Shown here in pieces: positions 36,531 through 44,876 of a stretch of DNA of 64,000 nucleotides. The position numbers were made by a program, and so were the translations under genes. This stretch comes from Bradyrhizobium sp. CCBAU 53421 (GTDB lineage Bacteria > Pseudomonadota > Alphaproteobacteria > Rhizobiales > Xanthobacteraceae), in contig NZ_CP030047.1 in assembly GCF_015291625.1 (NCBI RefSeq), forward strand, positions 7,874,001 to 7,938,000. Direction: 5' to 3'. How positions within the stretch are numbered: the first letter of the stretch is position 1; each line of letters starts with the position of its first letter. Under the pieces are notes generated by a model that worked only from the letters and a program-made list of their open reading frames with translations, had not been told where the DNA came from and searched no databases.

Positions 36531-37633
36531 CCTTTTTCGGCAATGGGCGGCGGACGGGATTTTTCTCGATGGCTACCTGCCGATCGGCCCGTTCCAAGAT
36601 GTGCAAAAAACCACGATGCCGGCAGACCTTGGCTCCACTGTCGCCTGGGCCGTGCAATTACGTATCGGCTTCGGGCCCATAGGCGTGTGATGGATTGCCA
36701 CCCGCGCTACGTTTCAACTGCCCAGCGGGCCTTGCGGCCCGCCCGGCCGCACGTTGGAAGCGGAAAAGTCCCTCTGGTCGGGCTATATCCGAAACTCAAA
36801 ACCTCAAACATTCGCTCGAATTCGGTTGCCATCGCGGTGCGTAGACAAACCGGCTGATCTCCACCGGAACGGCATTTTCATCCCGCCGGAAACGACGTCA
36901 CCATACGTGCCAGCTGAACGTCCGGTTTGATCGTTTCGTACAAAGATTCCGGCGTCCTTGGCGGCGCATTTGCTTTATATTGAAGGATATCGTGCGCTCG
37001 TGGGGGGCTTGCGGAGCGGACGGAATACTCCGCTGCAGGCGCGCCGGCAGCCGGCGTCATCCAGTCTCCCGATAGGAATGTCGTCGGCCAAGTCTTGCGC
37101 ATCTCGCCACGAATTTTTCATGATGCATCAGCCCGCTCCCCGCAAAGAAAGGTTAGTGACGGTGGCCGACGACATTCTAGACGCCTTGCGTTCAAAGCCG
37201 GCCCTCAGGGCGGTACAACGGCCCGCCGAGTGCTCGGCGACGTGACGAAACGAGCACTCCCCTTCAAAGAATTGATTGCCGGCGAACTGGCCCGCATCGA
37301 GGCTCAGCTAGTCAATGAGCCAAGTGGCCCGGAGCGCGAGGCGCTTGAACGCAAACGACGTCGGTTCGAGACCGCATTTGACACCGGTAATTGGGACAAG
37401 CCGGCAAGACCGGTTCAGTAGCTGATGGGTCGATCCTCAGTAGAGCTCGAACGACCGCACGTTCCGCGATTGCGCGCAAGGACACGTGCTTTGTCATCAA
37501 GCTGTGGATGGAACTAAGCGTTGGACCGCGGGAGCAAAGGGCTCTCTCATGAAGCTTTTGGACCCGATCCAGCTGAATTGCGCCTCCGATCGCTGCCCCG
37601 CAGACGTTAACACTGAGGCAACAAGGCCGAACG
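36531..37633. other. No confident gene
   Basis: About 1.1 kb. A hairpin GCGGGCC-TTGC-GGCCCGC lies at 36725-36742. A + strand frame to 37421 ends with the plausible helix KELIAGELARIEAQL and EALERKRRRFETAF but its start is unclear and no family is recognised; it may be a gene remnant. Confidence 0.35.
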
Positions 37634-37957
37634 ATGCGCCTGCGGACCGGAACACTTGTCGGTTACGACTCGCAGTGGATGGTGTACAGATTCATCATGT
37701 TTGACGGCGAGCGAAGGGTTAATTGCGAGATCAGCAATGCCGCCTTGTCCGCCTTGGGAGAGATGCGGACAGATCCCGGACTCACCCGCGATCTCGTGGT
37801 CGCACGCCACCGCCGACTGATCGAAAGAGTGGCCTCAGGTCTATACAAGGGCGATGCAGGGCCAGTGAGGCTTTTCGCGAAGCATTTTCCTTCTACGAAG
37901 TTGCGAGCAAGCGGACCGGTCAAACGTTCCACTCGCCTGAGTCGCTTGGTGTCTTGA
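37634..37957 (+). CDS. DUF1488-like small protein
   Basis: 107 residues. RTGTLVGYDSQWMVYRFIMFDGERRVNCEISNAAL... follows the DUF1488 pattern of a short beta-sheet protein (YD, F.....G..V.C.IS..AL), and the helix TRDLVVARHRRLIERVASGLY follows it. The last 30 residues (LFAKHFPSTKLRASG) look out of frame: a neighbouring frame gives REAFSFYEVASKR, so a late frameshift is possible. Function of the family unknown. Stands alone. Confidence 0.4.
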   Translation: MRLRTGTLVGYDSQWMVYRFIMFDGERRVNCEISNAALSALGEMRTDPGLTRDLVVARHRRLIERVASGLYKGDAGPVRLFAKHFPSTKLRASGPVKRSTRLSRLVS

Positions 37958-38340
37958 TTGTTTCAGAAAGCATCGTCGATTCGAGCTAGTGCTGCCTTGA
38001 ACCATCTGCTGCGCGGTACGGCCGGCTCGCAGAGCATGCTTTCATTAGTGCGCTGCGTCAAATGCTCGTCGCGAGGTGGCTGACGAGAGGCTGCTCTTGA
38101 AGCAAGGCTTGGCAGTATTGCTGCGCAGGAAGTCTGATGAGCATCCATCCGTTTCGTCACAACTGCAGCTGTTTGGATGCGACCTCAAGCGCCGGACGCA
38201 TGGCGTAATGGCTTCCGGGCGCGGCCCGTATGCGATATGCCCGCATTGTTCGTTCCGTACCAAGTGACGAACCCGTGAAGCCTCTTGGAATTGACCGCGC
38301 CACCGTTTAGTCTGGTGGGACTTTCCCTGCAGGCGGACCA
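37958..38340. other. No gene recognised
   Basis: About 380 bases, no motif or repeat noted. Confidence 0.4.
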
Positions 38341-38553
38341 ATGCTGATCTCTGACATGACGTGTCGATGCGGTGCCGCATACGAACGTGCGCAATCAGAG
38401 CAGTACAAGTGCGTGTCGCAAGACAGCAACTACCGATGCGACCGCTGCGGGTCGATGCTGGAGAACCACGATCGGCAGTTCCTCGTCGTGTATCGGCGGG
38501 CCTTTATTCCATCTACGCGGTTCGTCATTTTCCCAGAGTGGAAACCAGCTTAG
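38341..38553 (+). CDS. Small zinc-ribbon protein
   Basis: 70 residues with four Cys in the pattern C-x-C ... C-x2-C (MTCRCGAAYERAQSEQ and YRCDRCGSMLE), the arrangement of a single zinc ribbon seen in many short Rhizobiales proteins. C-terminal segment is hydrophobic/basic (FLVVYRRAFIPSTRFVIFP). Role unknown. Not linked to its neighbours by spacing. Confidence 0.55.
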   Translation: MLISDMTCRCGAAYERAQSEQYKCVSQDSNYRCDRCGSMLENHDRQFLVVYRRAFIPSTRFVIFPEWKPA

Positions 38554-38967
38554 CCCAACCAGTCTCAGAAGATGCGCGCCAGAGCCGAACCGGGAAAAGC
38601 CTGGTTTGCGGCCGTAACAATGAGCGTGGCCGCCGAGGACCGGCAGCGTCCTCGCCCAATTCCTAGCTTACGCGGGACTGCCCTGCGGGGCAGCCCAGAT
38701 GCGCCGGGAGTGGCAGCATGCGGCACCTCGACGAAGTTGCAGACACCCGCCTCTCGCGGTTTGTGGAGTGACCGTTCGCTCTGATAGTGAACCGCCATGT
38801 AATGCGACCGAACGACAGCGGTCGTGGTCAACTGATAGGCAGCTCGACATCGAGCTATTGCCCCATCGCCGGCGCTGAGAGACATTTGTCTGTCCAAGCC
38901 GATAGGGTCTGAGCCAAGACCGTTCGTTGGAGACCGTCGTCACTCCCTGCGCCGCGGCAACCACTGG
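38554..38967. other. Intergenic region with a GC-rich hairpin
   Basis: About 410 bases. A hairpin GGACTGCCC-TGC-GGGGCAGCC lies near 38674-38695 without a T tract. No gene recognised. Confidence 0.4.
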
Positions 38968-39999
38968 CTAATAGCCCAGATCGAGCTTGACTTCATGCGT
39001 GAGAGGCATTCCGCGCGCAAACTCAACCAAGCTCTGCGTACCCCACTCCAGACACCGCTGCAGGACGTCATCGGCATTGTGCGCCTCGGCCATGGACACA
39101 AGGACATTTGGCAGCTTTTCGATGCCTAGGCGTGACGGGTACGAGAGAGAGCGAGGGTAAGCTCTGACGTATTCATAGATCCACCAGACGTCGGCCGCAT
39201 ATCCACGCAAGCGAGCAGTGGTCAACGCGTCATAGAGCGGCTTTTCCTGAACGATGTTGGCGCGAGATACATTGATCAGATAGGCTGACGGCTTCATAGC
39301 CTCAAGCTCTCGTTTTCCGATCAACTGATTGGTCTCCTTCGTCAGAGGCGCCGTAATGACGACGTAATCGCTTTCTGCCAGCACGTAATGCAGCTCATCT
39401 ATTCCATGCATTGAATCCACGAATTCGGCCGGTTCAGTCTTATTGCGACGGACACCCAGGACCCGCATGTCGAAGCCCTTTGCGAATTTGGCAACGCGCC
39501 CCCCGATGCTTCCCGCGCCAATCACACCCAACGTACGACCACTCAGCATGGCCGATCTGTTATCATCTCCCCACAGCGGATAAAGCCTGCGGCATTCACG
39601 GCCGGCATTGTGCTTGCGCAGGGTCTGCTTTGCGAGAGCCAGCATGAACATCATGGCCTGCTCCGCTACGGCCAGAGCATTCGATCCCGCTATGTTCGTG
39701 ACCTTCACGCCGCGCTGCTTCAATCGCGCGAGCAGACCAAACTGCGCCAGATCGTCGACGCCCGCATGCAACCAGCAGAACAGCCTGAGTTTTTCAGCGA
39801 CTTCAAGCACGCCTTCCGGCACGGAAAAGCCAATCAACGCATCAGCGTCACGAGCATGGGCCTCGAGTTCGCAATATGTGGTTTCGTAGCGGGAAAAGTA
39901 CTCTCCTTTCGGCGCCACCACTTCTGTGCCTACCGGCATCGCCCGCTTGATCTTGTTGATCTCCTCGTCGCTCGCGTACCACAAGCATAGAACCTTCAT
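38968..39999 (-). CDS. D-2-hydroxyacid dehydrogenase-like protein with catalytic His replaced
   Basis: 343 residues from ATG 39999 (AGGAGA upstream). The NAD-binding fold is intact: LGVIGAGSIGGRVAKFAKGF with GxGxxG, the catalytic Arg in LINVSRANIVQEKPL, and a Glu after DVWW. The family's catalytic His motif (S/T-P-H) aligns with VSMAEAHNADD: the His position is Ala, and the only nearby His is three residues later. It may use that His, or have changed its reaction. Last gene of P450-ferredoxin-reductase-dehydrogenase, 220 bases after the reductase. Role in the pathway unknown; reduction or oxidation of a 2-oxo/2-hydroxy acid is the family expectation. Confidence 0.75.
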   Translation of the reverse strand: MKVLCLWYASDEEINKIKRAMPVGTEVVAPKGEYFSRYETTYCELEAHARDADALIGFSVPEGVLEVAEKLRLFCWLHAGVDDLAQFGLLARLKQRGVKVTNIAGSNALAVAEQAMMFMLALAKQTLRKHNAGRECRRLYPLWGDDNRSAMLSGRTLGVIGAGSIGGRVAKFAKGFDMRVLGVRRNKTEPAEFVDSMHGIDELHYVLAESDYVVITAPLTKETNQLIGKRELEAMKPSAYLINVSRANIVQEKPLYDALTTARLRGYAADVWWIYEYVRAYPRSLSYPSRLGIEKLPNVLVSMAEAHNADDVLQRCLEWGTQSLVEFARGMPLTHEVKLDLGY

Positions 40000-40217
40000 A
40001 GGTGACGTCTCCTGACTGGATTCAACCGCGCGCCCACATGGTAGGGGCGGCGCGTTCATTGCTACGTTGGCGACTCTTGCCTTCCCGGATCCGGCCCACC
40101 AGCTTGTCATCGATCGTCGGCAACGATGCGAGCTCGCCACAGCGGGCAAGATCAGGGCCGTCGATCATGACATGTGCCACCATGGGCGTGCAGCGATGAT
40201 GTCTGGTACCGCCCCCG

Positions 40218-41459
40218 TCACTGCTGACTGCGGCGCCTCAAGAGCTCGGCTATATCGAAATCAACATCCAGCAAAGCGCGTTTTGTGACGTCCCCCGCAG
40301 CCAAGAGACGGCGCGCTGACATATGCTCGCGCGCCCGGTTTACGCTCTCCACACAGATGCAAACATCGCCAAGGAAGTGGAGGACTGAAATGTCAGACGC
40401 CGTTCCAGGCCGCACAACGCGCTCGGTAGCGCCTGTTGGAAGTCCTGCGATCTGAAGCTTCAGTCCGTATTGGTCCGACCAGAACCAGGGCAGAGCTGCG
40501 TATGCCTTGTCAGCCCCCGCAATGACGGCTCCCGCCACGCGCGACTGATCGATCGCGTTCTGCACCGATTCCAGTCGCAGTCCGCCTAAGTTGAATGGCC
40601 CGCGAAACAGCGCGCAATCGCCAGCTGCAAATACGTTCTCTCGGCTGGTACGTGACCGAGAATCAACTACGATACCGCTGTCGCCCGCAAGGCCGAGCTG
40701 ACGCGTCAGTTCAACGTTCGGAATCGACCCGATCCCGACGATGACAATGTCTGCATTGACCGATCTGCCGTTGTCGAGCACCACTTTGTGGACGATGCCG
40801 CTTTCGCCAACCAGCGACTTAACGGTCCGAGACGTCAGCAGTTTGACGCCACGAGCGGTGTGTGCCGACGAAAAGAAATGAGACAGCTCCGGTGCGACGA
40901 CGCGAGCGAGCACCCGGTTTTCGGCTTCGATCACCGTGACTTGCTTCTGAAGCTGCACCAGAGCTGAGGCAATTTCCAGACCGATGAAACCACCGCCCAC
41001 GATCACAACGTTCTCGGCGTCAACCGCTGCGGTTCGCAGAAAGCGGGCGTCAGCGACCGAGCGCAGGTCAAACACGTTTCCAAGTTCTGCGCCTTCGCAG
41101 GCCAGTTTTCGCGCACGCGCGCCGACCGCAAGGGCGAGAGTATCAAACGCGATACGGCTTCCGTCAGACAAAAGGGCCGTCTTCGCTCCGGGATCAAAGC
41201 CTGTCACCGTGGCGCCCAGCTTCAGATCGATTTTCTTCGGGGCGTAGAAGGCTTCCGCCTTGAGGGGCTCCGCCTTTGCCGTTTGATCCTTGAGATAGGT
41301 TTTTGAGAGTGGCGGCCGATGATAAGGAAGTTCGGGCTCCTCGCTGACAATCAGAATGTCTTCGCCGTAGCCGTTTTCGCGGGCATGCGAGGCAAGCTCG
41401 CACGCAGCATAGGATCCACCAACGATCAACAATCTTTGACGCATCTGCGACGTCGACAT
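40218..41459 (-). CDS. NAD(P)H:ferredoxin reductase, putidaredoxin-reductase type
   Basis: 413 residues. FAD-binding LLIVGGSYAACELA at the N-terminus, PYHRPPLSKTYL, the NAD-binding VVIVGGGFIGLEIASAL in the middle and NVFAAGDCALF near the end define the BenD/putidaredoxin reductase family. It feeds electrons from NADH to the adjacent [2Fe-2S] ferredoxin for the P450. Lies 85 bases downstream of the ferredoxin gene in one operon. Confidence 0.88.
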   Translation of the reverse strand: MSTSQMRQRLLIVGGSYAACELASHARENGYGEDILIVSEEPELPYHRPPLSKTYLKDQTAKAEPLKAEAFYAPKKIDLKLGATVTGFDPGAKTALLSDGSRIAFDTLALAVGARARKLACEGAELGNVFDLRSVADARFLRTAAVDAENVVIVGGGFIGLEIASALVQLQKQVTVIEAENRVLARVVAPELSHFFSSAHTARGVKLLTSRTVKSLVGESGIVHKVVLDNGRSVNADIVIVGIGSIPNVELTRQLGLAGDSGIVVDSRSRTSRENVFAAGDCALFRGPFNLGGLRLESVQNAIDQSRVAGAVIAGADKAYAALPWFWSDQYGLKLQIAGLPTGATERVVRPGTASDISVLHFLGDVCICVESVNRAREHMSARRLLAAGDVTKRALLDVDFDIAELLRRRSQQ

Positions 41460-41544
41460 CTAGGCCCCGATGGCCTTTAGGGTGTGGAGGTCAGTCAATG
41501 CCAGATGATCTCTTGGGACGCGGCGGACCCGCCACCGCCATCCG

Positions 41545-41862
41545 TCAAAATTCAGCGCCAGGAGCGAGTGTCACAATCAGACCGTCGAGCTCTTTCGAGA
41601 GCTCGATTTGGCAAGACAAGCGCGAATTCTCCTGTCGCGCCTCGGCGACATCCAGCATGGCGTCCTCGGTCTCCGCGATAGGCTTGAGCTTGCCGCGCCA
41701 GGCCTCATCGACATAGACGTGGCAGGTCGCACAGGAGGCGCACCCCCCACATTGCGCCGTGATGTTCAATCCCGCATCCCTGATCGCCTGCATAAGGGTT
41801 TTATCGGCGGGGTTATCGAGTTCGAACAACGATCCCTTTTGATCGTAGACCAGCACCTTCAT
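41545..41862 (-). CDS. [2Fe-2S] ferredoxin, putidaredoxin type
   Basis: 105 residues. Cluster ligands Cys38, Cys44, Cys47 and Cys84 (QCGGCASCATCHVYV and RLSCQIEL); an extra Cys41 replaces the usual small residue in the loop. It carries electrons from the reductase to the P450 and lies 12 bases downstream of the P450 gene, ribosome site GGAGCGGTTCACG before ATG 41862. Confidence 0.9.
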   Translation of the reverse strand: MKVLVYDQKGSLFELDNPADKTLMQAIRDAGLNITAQCGGCASCATCHVYVDEAWRGKLKPIAETEDAMLDVAEARQENSRLSCQIELSKELDGLIVTLAPGAEF

Positions 41863-41874
41863 CGTGAACCGCTC

Positions 41875-43098
41875 CTAAAACAGCACGTGCAACGGGGCAA
41901 ACGAGCGATGGGAGAAGTCCGCAAATTGCGGAGCCTCCTTGGAAGGATCAAGACGCAGGTCCGGAAGACGAACGATCAGCGCTTTCAAGCTCTCTCGTAT
42001 CAAAAGCCGCGCAAGATGCATTCCCGCGCAAACGCGGGGACCAACACCGAACGCCAAGTGATCGGTGAGCGGCCGCCGCTTCAGATCGATCATGTGGGGG
42101 CACGCATAGTGTGCGGGATCGCGATTGGCGGCCGCATGCAACAGAAGGATGGAATCATTCTTCTTGACCGCCACACCGCCAAGCGAAATGTCATCATTGG
42201 CGATCCGGTAGCGCCACTGGACCGCTCCCAACAGCCGCAGGACCTCCTCGACAAAAGCATTCAGAGTTCCAGCCTGGTCATTCTTCACCGCCTCGCGCAT
42301 GGCAGGATCAGACAAGAACAGATAGATTGAATTGGCGATGGCATCGGTGGTCGTCTCCCCTGCCCCGATAGCAGCGTCTCTTACTATCGCCAGCACCTCG
42401 GCCACACCGACCTCGCCGTAGTCCTCGGAGGCGCGCGACCAGATCGAGCTGACAAAATCGTCGGCGCGATTGTCCTTCCGCTCGAGCACGCAAGGCAGGA
42501 GCAGTTTGTTGAGTTCATCGGACGCAAGCTTTGCCTTGCGCGTCAACTCGTCTCCGGAGTTCTTCATGCCAATCCAGGCGGTGACGTCTTTATGCCATCT
42601 TGAGATATTGACAATCAGCGTATCATCTCTCCAGGAAAGGCCGAAAAGCGATGCCATTACCCGCTCGGGGATCTTTTCGGAGAATTGAGAGACGAGCTCC
42701 GCCCTTCCGTTGGCAATGAAGCGGTCGATGGCGTCGTTGATCACCGGAAGAACATGCTGCTCGCGATATTGCGGCATCAGCTTGTCGCCGAGGAGCTTCA
42801 GGTAAACCCGACGCATGCGGGGATGCCTCTCTCCGACCAGAGCCGACAGGCCCGCCTCACCGCCCTTGATCTCGAGCGTCAAAGGAGACGCATCAGCGTA
42901 CATGATCCGAAAGGTCTTCTCGTCCGACTCGATGAGCTTGCAGAGGTCATAGCTCAGCACGAGCCAGCACTTCATTCCCGGATCCCAGACGATCTCCCCT
43001 CGCTTGCGCAGCCTCTCGTAACTCGGAAATGGATCCTTGTTTGCGAGCGACAGCATCGACCACTCTGCAGAGGACGGAGGTATCGGAGCGGCACTCAT
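41875..43098 (-). CDS. Cytochrome P450 monooxygenase (class I)
   Basis: 407 residues from ATG 43098 (GAGGGAACCTCCC upstream). Haem motif FGVGPRVCAG with Cys357, I-helix AGETT at 246-250, ExxR at 285-288. A soluble bacterial class I P450 supplied by the ferredoxin and reductase genes right behind it. The GntR palindrome lies 38 bases upstream of the start, so the cassette belongs to the regulon. P450s of this kind hydroxylate or N/O-demethylate small molecules; N-demethylation would release formaldehyde, fitting the one-carbon genes next door, but the substrate is not readable. Confidence 0.9.
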   Translation of the reverse strand: MSAAPIPPSSAEWSMLSLANKDPFPSYERLRKRGEIVWDPGMKCWLVLSYDLCKLIESDEKTFRIMYADASPLTLEIKGGEAGLSALVGERHPRMRRVYLKLLGDKLMPQYREQHVLPVINDAIDRFIANGRAELVSQFSEKIPERVMASLFGLSWRDDTLIVNISRWHKDVTAWIGMKNSGDELTRKAKLASDELNKLLLPCVLERKDNRADDFVSSIWSRASEDYGEVGVAEVLAIVRDAAIGAGETTTDAIANSIYLFLSDPAMREAVKNDQAGTLNAFVEEVLRLLGAVQWRYRIANDDISLGGVAVKKNDSILLLHAAANRDPAHYACPHMIDLKRRPLTDHLAFGVGPRVCAGMHLARLLIRESLKALIVRLPDLRLDPSKEAPQFADFSHRSFAPLHVLF

Positions 43099-43135
43099 GG
43101 GAGGTTCCCTCGGACAGCGGCTATTGGACACATAT

Positions 43136-43148
43136 TATACCCGGTATA
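43136..43148. promoter_or_regulatory. GntR operator copy 7, TATACCCGGTATA
   Basis: Perfect palindrome 38 bases upstream of the P450 start, followed by CCTTCCTGTCAA, similar to the flank of copy 8. Confidence 0.73.
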
Positions 43149-43384
43149 CCTTCCTGTCAATGAGACCCCTCCTGCCGGCGGCTGTCGCCCAAAGAGGATC
43201 AGAGATCGCGAGAGGAGCCCGGCGCAACGCACGATGGATTGTGCAAGCACATCAAACCACTCGCATAGTCTCGGCGGCTTCGAGCACAAGCTTCGCCTAC
43301 CTGCAGAGCCGAGAATTGGTCCGCGGCTCGGCTGCGATTGCTGCGGCCTCGACGAAACGCTCACGACAGGATAGACGCTGTCGG

Positions 43385-44272
43385 TCAGCCTATCCTTTCG
43401 GATGCATAGCTGCCCGGGCTCGCCGGGAACACGACGGTTCGCTCGCCATTGACGAACGTGCGGTGGTCGATATGGGCATGGATGGCGCGGGCCAGAACCT
43501 GGCTTTCCACATCGCGGCCGATCGAAGTATAATCCTCAGCCGACTGTGCGTGAGTGATGCGCGCGGTATCCTGCTCGATGATTGGACCTTCGTCGAGGTC
43601 CGCGGTGACATAATGCGCCGTTGCACCAATCAGCTTCACGCCACGCTCGTAGGCCTGCTTGTACGGGTTCGCTCCCTTGAAGCTCGGCAGGAAGGAGTGA
43701 TGGATGTTGATGATCCTGCCTGACATCCTTGCACACAGCTGGTCGGATAGCACCTGCATGTAGCGAGCCAGCACGACAAGCTCGGTGTCAGTGCTCGCGA
43801 CGATGTCCGTCAACTGCGCTTCCGCCTGCGGCTTGTTTTCCTTCGTTACCTTGATGTGATGGAAAGGGATGTCATTGTTGACGACGAGCTTCTGGTAGTC
43901 GAAGTGATTGGACACGACGCCCACAATGTCGATCGGCAGCGCACCGATCTTCCATCGGTAGAGTAGATCATTGAGGCAATGGCCAAAGCGAGAAACCATC
44001 AGGAGGACCTTCATGCGCTTCGACGTGTCGAAGATCTCCCAGTCCATGCCGAATCTGTCGGCGATAGGCGTAAAACCTGCCGAAAGCGCCGCGTGATCGA
44101 CACCTTGTTCGGAGATGAAGCTCATCCGCATGAAGAACATGCCGGTGTCGCGATCATTGAACTGCGAGCTATCGGCGATGTTGCAGCCATTGTCGGCCAG
44201 GTAGGTCGAAATCGCGGCGAGTATTCCACGCGCAGACCTGCACTTCACCGTCAGGACCAACTTGCTTGTCAT
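43385..44272 (-). CDS. purU: Formyltetrahydrofolate deformylase
   Basis: 295 residues from ATG 44272 (GAGGGAAATC upstream). N-terminal ACT-like domain (VKCRSARGILAAISTYLADNG), C-terminal formyltransferase fold with the catalytic Asn-His-Asp: NIHHSFLPSFKGANPY and HYVTADLDEGPII. It hydrolyses 10-formyl-THF to formate and THF. It is the last gene of the sarcosine oxidase operon, 66 bases after soxG, where it disposes of the one-carbon units made from N-methyl groups. Confidence 0.92.
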   Translation of the reverse strand: MTSKLVLTVKCRSARGILAAISTYLADNGCNIADSSQFNDRDTGMFFMRMSFISEQGVDHAALSAGFTPIADRFGMDWEIFDTSKRMKVLLMVSRFGHCLNDLLYRWKIGALPIDIVGVVSNHFDYQKLVVNNDIPFHHIKVTKENKPQAEAQLTDIVASTDTELVVLARYMQVLSDQLCARMSGRIINIHHSFLPSFKGANPYKQAYERGVKLIGATAHYVTADLDEGPIIEQDTARITHAQSAEDYTSIGRDVESQVLARAIHAHIDHRTFVNGERTVVFPASPGSYASERIG

Positions 44273-44338
44273 GATTTCCCTCGCAGAACCACAGCAGGCG
44301 GGCACGCCGGCGGCTAGCACTTGCCCTTCGAATTCAAG

Positions 44339-44872
44339 TCAGCGGAATTCCGCGCTGAGCTCGACGAGCTCATCCCAAAGGCTTTCCGCAAATCCTCGCA
44401 GCACGATCAGCTCGAACCCGTCGTCCGAGACACGGGTGATGTGCGCGGCGATGTGGCCGATCAATGTCGTGGTCGCATGGCCAACCGGGAAAGCGTTCAA
44501 GGCGAGATCGACGGCGGTTCCCTTGGCCAATACCGACGTCGCCTTTGCGCCCGCGATGCCTATCCGAACGCGGCCATGGCTCTGGTCGACAATCTCGGCA
44601 TGCGGCTGCACCTTGCGCGCAATTTCGGCAAGAGCTTTTGGCGACAGCGGCTCGTCGCCGACGAGGAACCATTGGCCCGGCGACACGCTCCTTTTGGCAA
44701 GCGCATCGCATCCGAGCACAGCGGAGACGGTGCTCGAGACCTCGCCATCTGCGCTCGCGGAGAAAAGATGCAACACATGCCCTTCAGGAAGCGCATTGAG
44801 GGTTACGCCGCGCAACATCAGGGGAGGTTTGCCGGCAAGCGCGGCGCGGTGTTCGATCGCGAATGCGGACAT
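44339..44872 (-). CDS. soxG: Sarcosine oxidase gamma subunit
   Basis: 177 residues matching the gamma subunit (LPEGHVLHLFS, LSPGQWFLVGDEPLS-type block, VDQSHGRVRI, LAKGTAVDLALNAFPVGHATTTLIGHI, LRGFAESLWDEL). Structural subunit of the heterotetrameric enzyme, related to the C-terminal folate-binding fold. Gap of 4 bases from soxA. Confidence 0.92.
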   Translation of the reverse strand: MSAFAIEHRAALAGKPPLMLRGVTLNALPEGHVLHLFSASADGEVSSTVSAVLGCDALAKRSVSPGQWFLVGDEPLSPKALAEIARKVQPHAEIVDQSHGRVRIGIAGAKATSVLAKGTAVDLALNAFPVGHATTTLIGHIAAHITRVSDDGFELIVLRGFAESLWDELVELSAEFR

Positions 44873-44876
44873 CTGC

